Assembly: GCA_024138025.1 (NCBI GenBank)
Contig: JAMXBD010001576.1
Location: forward strand, 124,001-188,000
Direction of reading: 5' to 3'
DNA length: 64,000 nucleotides
Source: Combretum micranthum
Taxonomy: Eukaryota; Streptophyta; Magnoliopsida; Myrtales; Combretaceae
Positions 1-13,009 of the stretch are shown here, piece by piece. The notes beneath the pieces are model-generated. The model made no database searches, had not been told where the DNA came from, and saw only the letters and a list, made by a program, of their open reading frames with translations. The number at the start of each line of letters is the position of its first letter. Within the stretch, counting starts at the first letter, position 1. The translations under genes were made by a program, and so were the position numbers.

Positions 1-329
1 GGTTTGCTCTAATTTTCACTGGTACTTAAATTTCTTCCAAACAAGGTTTTAAGGTTCCCTATAAGGTTTGCTCTATTTTTTACTACTTCATAAAACTCTT
101 GATTTTTCTTTTAATCTTCAATCTACCTTTCTACAAACTTTCTTAAAATCATATTAACTCAACCATATTATTCTAAATTTACTTCACACTTAATCTCCAC
201 ACTCATAAACAATATTAGTAATCATTAATACATGTTTTATTATCATCAAAACTAAACTTGGAGATTTAATACGCTTGTATCAATCCAGTACCCTCTCCTC
301 CATAACAAATGACACTATTGTGATCCTCT

Positions 330-641
330 ATTCATTAGGTATGCCATGAAAATCAAAGAACTGATTTTCCCTAAAGATCTAGCCCAATGCATCATGACCT
401 ATAAATTTCGGAATCTCAAGTTTGATTCCTTTCAACAAGTTTTCAGCCATACTTCCACCATTAACAAAAGATGATGAACCCAATGAATGATCTAATTGCT
501 TATTAGTCGCAAGGTCTGGTTTTTATTTAAAGATTGAAAATTCTTGGTCAATTACTCGAATTTCTTATCCATTTCAGCCCTTAAAGCTTGCAAAAGTGTA
601 ATGTGTGGCTGATTAACTAACTTAGCAAATTGATCCTCCAT
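330..641 (-). pseudogene. Ty3/gypsy gag N-terminal fragment, decayed
   Basis: Read on the minus strand, an ATG at 641-639 opens MEDQFAKLVNQPHITLLQAL and continues to AEMDKKFE before a stop. Further along, at about 424-330, the frame reads KLEIPKF, then GHDALG, a stop, then IFRENQFFDFHGIPNEE. The pattern of a coiled N-terminal stretch followed by K-L-E/D-I-P-x-F-x-G and W-I-F-R-x-x-x-F-F-x-x-x-x-I-P is typical of plant Ty3/gypsy Gag. Several stops and frame changes show that it is dead. The rest of the element would lie left of the window. The LTR next to it (from 685 rightwards) is where a 5' LTR should be for a minus-strand element. The family call is by remembered motif only. Confidence 0.6.
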
Positions 642-684
642 TGCTCTATCTTGTTAATGGAGCCATAACATGAGAGCACCAAAT

Positions 685-1270
685 TGTTAAGAAGGCCCAC
701 TACACTTCTTAGCCCATGCTAACCCTAAGTATTTAAACTTTGTCCTTCTTCCTTTTCACTCTTTTGTCTCTCTCTCATAGGTACGTTCAAACCCTAATTG
801 CACTTCTTATTTCTCTGTGTGTATGTACTAACTATGTATGTGTTTTATGCAAGGTACACTTAAGCCTCCACAAGAACTTAATCCATTCAAGTCAAATCCA
901 ACTCCTAAGCACCAAAGATACTACTAATTTCAGCGAAAAAAGTGGCATAGTCCTTCTTTTCCTTTCTTTACTATTTATGTTAATGTTCAGTACATTTTCT
1001 ACTACACAATGATTGTTACAACTATTTTTGTTGTGCTAGTTACAATTAGTTATATGTTATTTTGTAATTTCTAGCTAAACTACTACTTCTACTATATATA
1101 ATAGTCCTACACCTACTAGTTCCTTTCTCATCATATGATGCTTGTCTATAATAGGGCAATAGATCATCTAAGTTAAGGAAAGCACCTTATTTTATTTCTG
1201 TTCGAAAAACATATGAAACCTCAAGACTAATGGGCATAAATGATAATTATTGAATTGTGTTGGCTACGAG
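685..1270 (-). mobile_element. 5' LTR of the minus-strand gypsy element (right edge approximate)
   Basis: The left edge is the TG at 685, directly after a gagagcaccaaat stretch. That stretch resembles the complement of the plant tRNA-Met primer site (usually GCTCTGATACCA), although it is altered. On the minus strand a TATA-like ATATATAG lies near 1094-1104, as expected for a U3/R boundary, with about 400 bp of R-U5 between it and the edge. I could not find the right-hand border or a target duplication, so the end given is a guess. Open frames inside it are not convincing genes. Confidence 0.4.
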
Positions 1271-1835
1271 TTGATCAATCAATCAACTTAAGTCATTGGT
1301 AGATGTAACTTTATGTAAAAGTTGTTAAAATCAAAAGTTAAAATATGATACTTTTGATGGTGGTTTCTATCATTGACAAGCACCTTTGCCCATGTCAATG
1401 AGAAGGTTTTAAAGTATAAAGTGTGGTCACTTTATGAATTATAATTGTATTGCCACTAAGTTTGATTGGATATTGATTTTTTCGACATGTGATAGTAAGA
1501 AAAAAGTAATAAAGAATCTATATTAAATGTCTACCAACTATTTAATAGAACAAAGGTTTAAGATAGTATATATAAAGAAAAAATTATGCTAAAGGATATC
1601 GACATTTGGGGCTTAAGTCATAATAGGGCATTAGGTCTCCTAATTTGATTTTCGTAATAATAAAACATGTATGAAATGTAACCTAATCAGTTTATTAGAG
1701 AGTTCCCTAAATATGGTTGATGACACGGAAGAAATTTGGTGAGCTTAAAAGGGAGCAGCAAAAGGAAAGAAGATTTACAAAACAAAATATGAAAGAATTT
1801 ACAAGTTTAGTAAAAAAGAAATTTAAAAGTTCCTT
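1271..1835. other. unassigned AT-rich sequence left of the LTR nest
   Basis: No coding signal, tRNA or clear repeat border was seen here. Part may belong to the U3 of the LTR to its left. The last five bases (1831-1835, TCCTT) are a possible, poorly matching target duplication of the outermost nested LTR. Confidence 0.3.
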
Positions 1836-4640
1836 TGTTATGCCCTAAAGAGTAACGTAGACGTGACAGTCTGTCATATACGGTATTAAAGTTCAAGAAT
1901 GACTTCCTAAAGTCATGTGAAAGATTCGACATCATATGTAAGGCATCTATCACAATAGTAAGAGACACTGGTGGAATGTGTAGTCCGAGAAAGTAAACAT
2001 AGCATACAAGAAATCTAGATAAATATTTAACTTCAAAATTATAGGAATATGGTCTTTACATTATCTTAGGGGCATTCTCCCAATAAATTTCCAAAGATCA
2101 AAATATGATCTTAGTCTCACACAAAAAGAAACAATACTAGAACAAAAATTTTTTAAAGGAAATCTATTCTAAGATCTTCAAAAGCATTTCCTCCAAAAGC
2201 TTTCCAAAACATAATTCCATCTAGATATATGAAGTCCTCAGGTAAAAGAGTTATCGGTCCTGTGTCAACAAAGGTTATTAGGGTGTAAGCTCAACTAGCT
2301 TAGTGAGAATATCTCTAGATTAACGTACCCATATCAAGAAAATCATACAAGTTATTAGATAAGCATTTGAAATGCATCAAAACACATGAGCAGGTGTCAC
2401 GCCCCAAACGGTACCCACAACGCGACAATCCACCACACTTAATATTTAAACTTAAGTATGACATCCTTAGTCATTCCATAAGTTTACATATCAGGTGTAA
2501 GGTGTACTTGCACAATTTTTAGGATCACACTTTGAATCAAATAGTCTTAAGAAGGCATACAATAGCATTAAGAATAGAAATCACAACAAGATAAATAAGT
2601 TAAGTCTTTACAAAAGTCAAGGAGGCATACCCCCGTCAAAATAATAATAGAAGTCTATCCAATCTAAAACCATATTGCAAACAATTAGGGTTTATGTTGA
2701 AGAGATTTTCCTAGAAGTCTACACCTCTAGCTAGGTCCCGCTTCTTCAAAAGCTCCTTCATCCAAAAGTTGATCCTGTGAAAAATGTTCTCTCGGAACAA
2801 CCAAAAATGGGAATACCACAACAAAACTATCGGAGTGAAAGCTAACAAGCTCAGTGAGATTCATTCTCAAATATTTAATACTCAACAATAGTATATAACA
2901 AATAAGTTATTAGCAGCCATATGAAATGCACAAGCAAATGATCATACAAGCATATGACTTTTCGGGAGCCATATGTGAATGGATTTACGCCTTCCATTCG
3001 GGGTTGGGATAGTCCATAAGTCATGCAACCATAATCCTGATCTCTTTCTCTTAATTATATAACCTCTCTTGTTTTATTGTGATAGTTTTATGTGCCTACC
3101 CCATATCCGTTAACTTAAGCAATCTCACATCCTTAATGTTAACATAGGCCCCCTCGCCTATCCGCTAATATACTTTTGCCCCACCAAAGGTATATCAGCC
3201 AATGTAATGTGACTCACTATGTGATACGCATGTACAGTTTATTCATATAATCGTAGCATGTGAATTAGGTAAGTTAAGAGCGATCATAGAGAATTTTCGA
3301 TAATTCAAGTCTATACTAGCTCATACAATATTTTTACAAGAAGTCTCGTTTCGATATATTTAACATTCATTCAACCAAGATTAGATCACAACTCATCTCA
3401 ATTTTATCTTTCTCTAATTCTAATGCCACTACGATTACAAGCACATACATAAGCATGACTATTTAAGATATGAACTCACTTGGCCATGTAGAGAAATCTA
3501 CTAGTCGTAATAGTCATCGGGGAGTAGAAATCCGTCCTCCAAATCAGCTAAGTACAAGGAATACCCTCTGTAAGCCCCGAAAAATTTCAGTAAATAATTC
3601 TAAAATAAACATTTAAAATAAACTTTAAAAATGACTCCCAATTAAAAACGAACTTCAACTAGTCTGAAATCTTGAACAAATCCAGAAATTTCTTAATCTT
3701 GAAGAAAAAGAAAATCCTTAAAAGTAAAATAAGAACTTAATAGACTTCAAACCCAAAATCATTACGTATAACAAATTTTATGCTTAACTTTGACTTATAA
3801 AATCGGGTAATATAGAACACACAAACAAATTATTAAGAAAGTAACTAACGATTAACCTTCGGAAATAAAACTCAATACAAGAATTTCGAAAAAAAAACGC
3901 TAAAAGATATTAAATACTTACAAGAATAAATTTTAAAATAAATCCCTCAAATTTAACATGTTGTATAAACATAAAACATCAGTTTTCAGGTTGGCAATGA
4001 TCTGAACCGGAAAGTCAACTGGAAAACCTAAGCCAACAATCCTTAGGAAACCCTAGTAGTTTAAACTCGGCAATCCCATAATCCTAAACCAAGGAGTTAG
4101 AATATAAGTAAAGGGTGTAGTTTAGGTCGCAATAATACTAGGATGCTTTAAAATATAGGATTAGCAAATTTTCGATCTATTTCAAACTCGATCGGGTACA
4201 GACTTCGAAAAGCGTGCCCCGGGATTTGAAATATTAAATATATGATATTAGTACCGTTAGTCTTGTAATTTCATAAGAATTCCAAATATATCAATTATAT
4301 AATTTTTCGGGTTATAAAAGTTACAGTTATAGCCTTTTTCTGTATTTTCTTTACCATCGATAAAGTACATGTCTTATCTTCTATTTATTACTATCACAAG
4401 TACAACCCTCACAACCCTACCCTAGTCTTACATCCTTACAAACACTTAATTACATTTTTTTTTCCAAGAAATTTTTATCTCTTAACAATTATTACTACTT
4501 TTTTATTACATAAATTACAAATTTAAACTCTCCCTCTCTCTCACTCCTCACATGGCCGGCGCACAAACCCCCCAATTTGGCTCCAAATTGTTTTATTTTA
4601 TTTCCTTTCTATAATACACACAAACCCTAATTTCACTTAA

Positions 4641-4649
4641 TATATATAA
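4641..4649 (+). promoter_or_regulatory. TATA box of LTR B
   Basis: TATATATAA is followed by a CT-rich leader typical of plant LTR transcripts, about 1.07 kb from the 5' end of the LTR. The equivalent position in the other nested copies also has a TATA-like motif. Confidence 0.45.
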
Positions 4650-5254
4650 CCTTTTACTTTCTCTCTCTTCACTTTATTTCATTCGTTCAAAAACTCACAC
4701 AACCCTCTCTTTTTCTCTCCTCTAGCCGTGAGCTTCCCCTTCCATTACCCACACACCCACTTTGTTTTTCCTTCAAATTTTTTACTCCACACAAAAATAG
4801 GTAAGAGATCTATACTTTAGGATCTTAAAACATGTAATGGAAAGTTCATTCATGTGTGATTCCACACAAAATCCCCATGATCTTCAAACTAGGGAAGTGG
4901 AAATACATGAACATGAGATTCTTACCATCACAATATTCTAGATCTTGTTATTTGAAGTTATTTTGCTATTATCTTGTTTTATTATTAAGCTATGTTATTA
5001 TTATTGATGATTTGTGTATATATTCATCATCTATTCATGTTCACATAACCATCATAGTGTTCATGCACTTATAACTAGTTTAGTAGACTAGATCTAGTTG
5101 TTTTAAGTTCCTACATGCATTAGGATTTTGTTTTATGTTCTTAAATAGCTTGTAATAGCTTGATGGAAGTAGGAAAGTGTTAGAAAACCCAAGATCTATA
5201 TTAGTTTCAACAAAAATAACTTTTGAAAATTCGGATAAAAAAGGAACCCTATTT

Positions 5255-5990
5255 AGAAAACCTATTTTTCAACTTCAAAATGTATTTTTTTCATTTAAAA
5301 TGAAGGGCTTAGGGAATAGGTATCATAAATGGTTGATCTTGATGAGAAAAACTTAGATCTACTAAGGAATATTTTCAAAACAAAGGCATGCTTACGAAGG
5401 TGATATTTCAATCTGAAAAATAAGTTTTAAATTCGTAATAAAAAAAGCTTGAAATATATACACCCATTTTTCAACTCCAAAACAAGATTTTTATTAAAGA
5501 AATGGAAGCCTTAGTGGGTGGGTTTGATTAGGAAATAGTTTTTGAAAGATTAAATGAGTTTTACAAAGAAACAAACTCAAATAAATGTTTCAAAATTCGA
5601 ATTTGAAAATAACCATTATTTAAACACCTATTTCCAAATGACAAAATGATAATTTTTATAGGAAAATGAAAGTCCTAGGGGATACATGTAATAAAGACTC
5701 AATTTTGACAACAAGAGGGGTTTAGCAAATTATAATCTTAGAACAATAGATGGTTTCCAAGAATAGGTGAAACAATGTTTTCATTCCTCAAAGTTTTGTA
5801 AAATTCATACTTAGGCAAACCACCTATTTAAACATCTATTTCCTAAACCCAAAATGAAGATTTTTATTAAAATAATGAAGGTGATAGCTATATAGGTCAT
5901 CAAGGTTAAGTTTAATGAAAGCAAATGGGATTTCTTGAGAAAGAAAACCACTTTTCTTAAAGCCTAGTAAGTTTCTAAAGTTTTACAAAG
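5255..5990 (+). repeat. degenerate internal tandem array of LTR B
   Basis: A block of the type 'cctatttttcaacttcaaaatg ... aaatgaagggcttag..aataggtat' recurs at about 5259, 5463, 5626 and 5839, giving spacings of roughly 160-215 bp. The units are strongly diverged and have no shared reading frame. Confidence 0.6.
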
Positions 5991-8985
5991 TAAAAAGCTT
6001 TTCAAAAAGAATTATTGATACTATAACATTAAGGGTATTCATAAAGATAGTTCGTTCCATGACCTTTACGATAACAGCTTGTGGGTATTGCATATATATA
6101 TGGAGCACTTGTAGAAACAATGTTAGAAAAGTAGGGTTACATACTTCTCAGTTGGCAGTATCCAAGTGCATGAGGAATTAGAATTGCCAACATTCATGAA
6201 TCATGCATTACATCGAGTTATATATATGTAAAATAGAGTCTTACAAGATATATTGATAGCTAAGTATCTATCGAAACTTTCTTATGATGTTGTTTTGAGG
6301 ATAGAGTTTGAATTGTGGAATGGGAAATTCGTATAGTAATCTATACCCTACTGTTCATGGACCAACTGACCTCAATTGTGGAAATAACTCTAAAAATAGA
6401 TAGCTCTCGTCGAATAGGTAGAAATAGGTATATAATATGAGGAATTCCGGGTTAAAATGACCAAGTTATGGCCGTTTTAAGTTGGAATTCCCTCTTAGAC
6501 GAATTTTGACGAACTTGATAGAATAGAATTTATAGGTTTATTCAAAATTCATAAAAATACTTATTAGCATTATTTCTTTTGATTAGGAATCTTGGGAGAC
6601 GGACTAGACCTTTCCGGGAATAATTACGATTAAGTGGATTTCCACGCCATGGCAAAGTAAGTTCATTTCTTAAATAGTTGTGCTCATGTATGTGCTTGTA
6701 ATCGTAGTGGCGTTAGAATTAGGAAAAGATAAAACTATGATGAATTATGATTAAATCTTGGTTGAATAAATGATAAGTATATCAAGACGAGACTTGATGT
6801 AAAATCATTGTATGAGCTAGTATAGACTTGGATTGTCTGAGATTCTCTATGATCGCAATTAATTTACATAATTAACATGCCACGATTATATAAATAAACT
6901 ATACATGCATATCACGAAGTGAGTCACATTGCATTAGCTAATATACCTTGGGTGAGACAAAAGTATATTAGCGGAAGGTGAAGGGGCTTATGTTAACATT
7001 AAGGATGCGAGATCGCTTAAGTTAACGGATGTGGAGTAGGCACGTAAAACTACTACAATAAAACAACAAAGGTTGTATATCTAAGAGAAAGAGATCGGGA
7101 TTATGGTTGCATGACTTATGGACCACCCCACTCAAAAATTGGAGTTTATGGTTGCATGTCTTATGGACCATCCTAACCCCGAATGGAGGGCGTAAATCCA
7201 TTCACATATGACTCTCGGAAAGTCATATGCTTGTAGCTCATTCCTTGTGCATTTCATATGGATGTTAATAACTTGTCTGTTATATTCTGTTAGTCGAGTA
7301 CTAATTATTGGAAATGAAATCTCACTAAGCTCGTATGCTTATACCCCAATAGTTTCCTATTGCAGTATGAGTATTTATGGCTATCTCCAAGGAGCCACTA
7401 TCATCAGGTACAGCTCTTGGACACTAAGGAGCTTTTGATCAGGCCGAGGCCTAGACGTAGGCATGGACTTTCTAATTGAGTCTCTGTAAGCCCCGGAAAA
7501 TTTAATAAATAACTCTAAGATGAACTTCGAAAACGAACCCTAAAAATCACTCCAAATTAAAACCGAACTTTGATAAGTACTAAATCCCAAATGAAGCCAG
7601 AAACTTCTTAACCTTGAGGAAAATAACAATCCTTAAAAACAAAATAAGAACTCAACATACTTCAATTCCAAAACCACTACGTACGACGAATTCTATACGT
7701 AACTCCGACTTATAGAATCAGGCAATATAGAACCCAAAAACAAATTATTAAAAAATAATTAATGATTAACTTTCGAAAATGAAACCCAATTCAAGAATTC
7801 CGAAAACGTTAAAAGATATTAAATACTTACAAAAATAAAACTTAAGATAAATTTCTCAAATCAAACATGTTGTATAAACATAAAATATCAGTTTTCAAAT
7901 TGTCAAAGACCTAAACCAGAAAATCACCCGAAAACCTTAAGTGGAATACGATAGTTTAAGTTTGGAAATCTTGCGCCTTTAACCTTAGGAGCCGAGGTGT
8001 AGTTAAATGTGTAGAATAGCTCGTAGTAATATAAGTTTGCTTTAAAATATCATATATAAATTTTTGACCTATTTCGAACTCGTTCTGATACAGACTTCGA
8101 AAAGCGTGTCTCAAGGCTCGAGATATCAAAAATATACCATTAGTATCGTTCGACTCGTAATTTCATAAGATTTCCAAATATATCATTTATATAATTTTTC
8201 AGGTTATAAAAGTTACGGTTATAACCTTTTTATCGTATTTTCCCTACTACCGGCAATTAATTAGTCTTTTGCACTATTCACTTCAATTCCATTACACAAA
8301 ATTTTATTTTTCTTATAAACCCTTATATGTTTAGATAAATATTTTATATATTATAGAAAATTTTGTTTTTCTAAAATTTAGTTAGTTTCGGGTTTTTACG
8401 GGATCAGATTCTGTTTAAGACCCGATACTAAAAATAAAATAAGTTAATTTAATAATTGAAAAATATTTTAAAAATATTTTTATTTTCATAAAATAATTTT
8501 TTTGAAATTTTCGGGTTATAAAAATATCATTTATAGCCCATATTTGCGTATTTTGATCATACCGGTAACATATTTGTTAAAATACAAAAATAATTCAAAT
8601 AATTATTTAATTTTATTTGTGAAAATTCTGCCACTAATTTTAAAATATTTTTCCTGATTTTATTTTGTATTTTTCTTAATAAAAAACACTTTTTTCAACC
8701 CATACTTCAAGTACACCTTACACATATCACTTCTTTTTCACTTCAATCTTTCTATACTTTATCCCACACTTCATGGCAGTTTTTTTCCCTTCTTTTGGCC
8801 GCCATTGTCCTTTAATTTACTCCTATTTTGACTAAAATAAATATATTTCAATCCTTCTTCAAAAAGCTACACATACCATTAATTACACAATTCAATTTCA
8901 AGTCAAAATTCAAAAATTTCCCCTCTCTCGCTCCTCTCCAATTCACGTGCAGCACTCCATTCCTTGGCTTTCGTTGTTTTATTTT

Positions 8986-9011
8986 TTTCTTTCTTTCTTT
9001 CTTTCTTTCTT
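8986..9011 (+). repeat. (CTTT)n microsatellite
   Basis: About six perfect CTTT units lie in the pyrimidine-rich part of LTR A just upstream of its TATA-like motif. Confidence 0.85.
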
Positions 9012-9689
9012 ACAATTAATATACTCCTCCTCTCTCTCCCTTTCATTTACTCCTTTTTCCCTTTACCATTCCTTACACTTTTCTCTCTCTTTTTCCTCTC
9101 TTTCTTTCTTCTTTTGTTCTTGTTCTTACAAGAACACAAGCTACCCCTAGTTCATCTTTGAGCTCCTACACATATTTCTTCAAGATTCTTGAATAAAACT
9201 CTTGTCCAAAGCTTCCATAAGTGATATAGGTAAAGTATAGTGAGAGTTTCATGCATCAAATGACATTCCATAAGCTTAAAAGCTAAGGATGATGATGCTA
9301 AAATGAAACACTCCTCTTCTCTATGATTATTATCTTGTATCATTCTTATTTTCTTGTTAAAAGTAGTTGTATTTTGTAGATCTAACTTTTTATAGCTCTG
9401 ATTTTCGTTTATGCCTTAGATTTTGTTATTTGAGTTATTATTTTTGTTATTGTTTATGATTTATGCATATATTCACCATTCACATAACTATTATAGTGTT
9501 CATGCATTTATAACTAGATCTAGTTGTTTTAGGTTCATACATGCATTAAACTTTTGTTTTATGTTCATGAACAACTTGTAGTAGTATGATGATAGTAGGA
9601 AAGTTTTAGAAAGCTCAAGATCTATTTTATTTTCAACAAAAATCATTTTTGAAAATTCGGATGAAAAATGAACCATATTTAGAAAAGTT

Positions 9690-10930
9690 ATTTTTCAACT
9701 TCAAAATGTGTATTTTTCGTTTAAAATGAAAGGCTTAGGGTATAGATAACATAAATGAATGATTTTGATGGGTAAAGTTTAGATCTATGAGTTTATAGTT
9801 TACTACCATGGGTTTCTTTTATATTTATGTTCATATTAAGAGTAGATCTTGGTTTTGAACACAAACAAAAATAGTGAAATTCGTATTTTGGCAAGACCCT
9901 ATTTAAAAACCATTTTTCAAGTATCAAAATGTAATTTTTACTTGAGATAATGAAGGCTTAATGTATATGTATCATCAAGACTTCATTTTATATGGTTCAA
10001 AGATGATTTTCAAAGATTAATTTTCAAAACAAAATTCTATTTTCGGATTTTGGCCAAGGCATATTTTAAAAGCATGTTTTCCAACTCAAAAATAAAGTTT
10101 TTATTCAAGATATAGAAGGCTCTTAAGATATGATATGTAAGGAATGGATTTTCATAAGCTTAGATAGATTTTATCAAAAGATATGTCCAGAAATAAATTT
10201 GGTAAATTCGGATCTCAACCAAGACCAATTTTGAAAACCCATTTATCAACTCCAAAACTCATGTTTTATGTGAAAAATGAAGGGTATAGGTAATAGGTAT
10301 CATTAAGTAGTGATTTTTACAAGTTAAAATGAGTTTCGATGAGATTAAAGTGTAAAACAAGAAGTAGAATCAAGATGAAAAATTTGGAGTTAGTAGTCAA
10401 CTTGTAAAATTCGTAACTTTGGATGGTGCCCATGAAAACACCTATTATCCAAGTTCAAAATAAAAGTTTTATGTATTAAATGAAGTCCTTAAGTAGTAGG
10501 TATAGTAAAGTCTTAAATTTTAATGCATTACACAAGTTTTCCCAAATGAATCATTCAAAAAGTGGATTTCTAAAAATTCAGATTTTTGAGTAAATCCTAT
10601 TTAAAAGCATATTTGCAAAGTATAAAATGCAAATTTTTATATAAAAATGAAGTCCTTAGTGGCTATGTATGGTTGAGCCCTAATTTTCTACATATCAAAT
10701 GATTTTTATTTAAAGGAATCACTCAAAAACTAATTTTACAAAATTCGGATTTTTGAATCAACTCTACTTGAAGACATGTTTATAAAGTGTAAAATAGAAA
10801 TTTTTATGTAGAAATGAAGGTCATAAGTAATAGATATAATGAAGACTAAATTTTAGCAAGGATAATTATATTTTCTTGAGAAATAAATCCGAAACAAATG
10901 GAAATAATCAAAGTTAGGAAATTAGTTTTC
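9690..10930 (+). repeat. degenerate internal tandem array of LTR A, seven units
   Basis: The recurring core 'catttttcaactccaaaatg / aaatgaaggccttaggtaat / aaaattcggatttttg' is found at about 9690, 9909, 10071, 10237, 10440, 10607 and 10775. Spacings cluster at about 162-168 bp with three of about 203-219 bp. LTR B has about four units, so the copy number differs between family members. Confidence 0.65.
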
Positions 10931-13009
10931 TTAAAAGTAAATAGCCATGAAGTCTTACAAATAAAAAGTTTCTAAAACTTCTTTTAGTAAAAATTGTCAA
11001 AATCATGCATACATCAAGCTCATAACATGCCATTCATGATAAGAAATCATCAATATTGCATATGTAGTCAATCTATATAGTAGGAGCATTACAAACATTT
11101 ATAAAACTATTTTTCAGAATTGAAATTGCTACTGTTCTGATCTGATCCTATCTTTTTGAAGCTTCAAACTTTTCAAACTTTTCAAAACTTGAAAATAATG
11201 CTAGAATTAGATGGATCTTTCGAAGTAGATAGAAATCGATATATAATTTACGAAATTCGGAGTTAAAATGATCAAGTTATGGCCGTTTTAAGTTGGAATT
11301 CCCGCTTAGGACGAGAATTACGAATTTGATAGTTTGTATAAGATCGTTTGGATTAGTTTGAGTTGAAATACTTATTAGAGTATTTCTTCCTTTTTAGGTG
11401 ACCCCGATATCGACGATTCCTTATCGCTGGATTACTTTTACTAAAAGATCGATGATCTAATAGCCAAGTGAGTTTTCTCCTTATTTTGTTACCTTGATTG
11501 TGCTTGTAGCTAGTTGCCTTAGAATATAGGAACAAGATAAAAATCGATATGAATGGGGATGAGATATATGATGAGACTGTAATGAATGTATGCCAAAGAA
11601 TACTAAAGCATATCGGAACCATGATTCGATTGAATAACTGCATTGTTCATATTATTTCTGTTACGTGTATGATATTGGTTGGTCACTCTAAAGAATGTAT
11701 GAATATTTTAACCTAAGAAAAAATTAAATTGGTCATGCATCGCATCGGACATATTGCATTTCGTAGCGTGCTACTCCTACGCAAGTCTATCGGTATGGTC
11801 CGATGATGACTCTTTTAGATGACGAGGCTGGTGCCAGAGCTCATTCATGGGAACTAAGGCACATTGGGGATGCATTCCATGGGTGAGCCTAGCCGAGTCA
11901 AGTGCTATGAGCCGAGGGCTCGGGGACTAGCAGCAGTCGTGTAGACTTCAATACCATCCCTAACCCAAGATACGGAGGGCGTAAATCCGTTCTGTGTGTG
12001 GGTTCCGAATACCTATACATAATTGTTTGCTCATGTGTTTGTTCATGCATAGCATATAGATGATTATAACTTGCTTGTTATGGTACAGAATCAAGAGAAT
12101 TCTCACTAAGCTAGTGTAGCTTATATCCCAATAGATGTTTGAATGAACAGGTTATCTCAAGAATGCAAAGTGGGGACCGAAATGGGTGGAGTCGAGAATG
12201 ACTTCGGGTTTCCGGCAGGAATTAAGGATACTTGAGGTTATTAGCTGGGTTTTATAATTTGCCTTGTAATAGTTTTATATAGTAGAATCTTTTGATGATT
12301 GTAATTGAAGTATAATGATTTGTATTTGAAGTATAGTGAATTGAATTTCCTTTACACTGTTACTCAAGTTGTATCAACATAAAATGTATCACTCCGATGT
12401 GTCTCCTCCATGTGTTAGACGCCTTACACATAGTATGGAAGCCTTCGCGTGACTAAGGCAGTCATTCTTAGGCTTTAATATTGTGTACGACGGACTGCCA
12501 CGTTTAGGGTACCCTTTGGGGCGTGACAGTCTTCTAAATTGGTATTTAAAGGATAATATAAGAGACTTTGAGAGTCTGAGAACTCTCAATGTTTTTTATG
12601 GGGGTATGCCCCTTAGATCATGTAATAGAATAAATCTAAATGTAACTATTATGATTTACATTCTTGTTGCTGTGTATGTCTCCTTAAACTATTTCGAAGT
12701 AAAGTATGGTCCCTATATGTTGAACGTGAGCCTTATACCCGATGTTCAAACTCATGGAAAGACTAAGGTTGCCTTACTTGAGTTTAAATATCGAGTGTGG
12801 CGGACTGTCACGTTTAGGGTATCCTTTGGAGCGTGACACCCTCAATGAGTATCTCTTATGAAGTTCTAATAAACTTAACAATTCTAATTACTAAGTTCGT
12901 CTATTTTCACCTAAATTGAAGTCCTAACTTAAAATGGTCATATCTAACTCATTTTAACTTAGAATTGCGCATATTATATATCGATTTCTATCTACTTCAA
13001 AAGATCTAT

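Larger units (their letters stand above)
7485..12528 (+). mobile_element. solo LTR A, innermost of the nest, 5.0 kb
   Basis: This uninterrupted unit runs from TGTAAGCCCCGG at 7485 to GGGGCGTGACA at 12528. The flanking pentamers GTCTC (7480-7484) and GTCTT (12529-12533) match at 4 of 5 bases. TG...CA termini plus a 5-bp target duplication are the hallmark of LTR-retrotransposon integration, and the absence of a second LTR or any gag/pol implies a solo LTR left by LTR-LTR recombination. A 5-kb LTR is unusually long but known for some gypsy groups such as Del/Tekay; that assignment is inference. A TATA-like TTAATATAC lies near 9017-9025, and seven degenerate repeat units occupy about 9690-10930. 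Confidence 0.85.
3569..12838 (+). mobile_element. solo LTR B, nested in C, about 4.2 kb of own sequence
   Basis: This unit starts TGTAAGCCCCG at 3569 and ends GGAGCGTGACA at 12838. It is flanked by an exact 5-bp duplication, CCCTC at 3564-3568 and at 12839-12843. Its own sequence is 3569-7484 plus 12534-12838; the middle is the inserted LTR A. It carries a TATATATAA box at 4641-4649, a CT-rich leader, an internal degenerate repeat array (about 5255-5990) and a splice-like cassette near 6590-6660. It is clearly related along its length to LTR A in the same orientation (compare 4930-5300 with 9420-9720). No retrotransposon protein is present. Confidence 0.85.

Noticed and set aside
740..1012. 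90-codon plus-strand open frame
   Set aside because: It lies inside the minus-strand LTR, is rich in Leu/Phe/Ser from pyrimidine tracts, and has no domain or splice context.
8828..9161. Several overlapping Phe/Leu/Ser-rich open frames
   Set aside because: They come from the (CTTT)n and CT-rich promoter tract of LTR A in different frames.
12483..12836. 117-codon plus-strand open frame
   Set aside because: It spans the end of LTR A, its target duplication and the tail of LTR B, so it was created by the insertion and matches no known protein.
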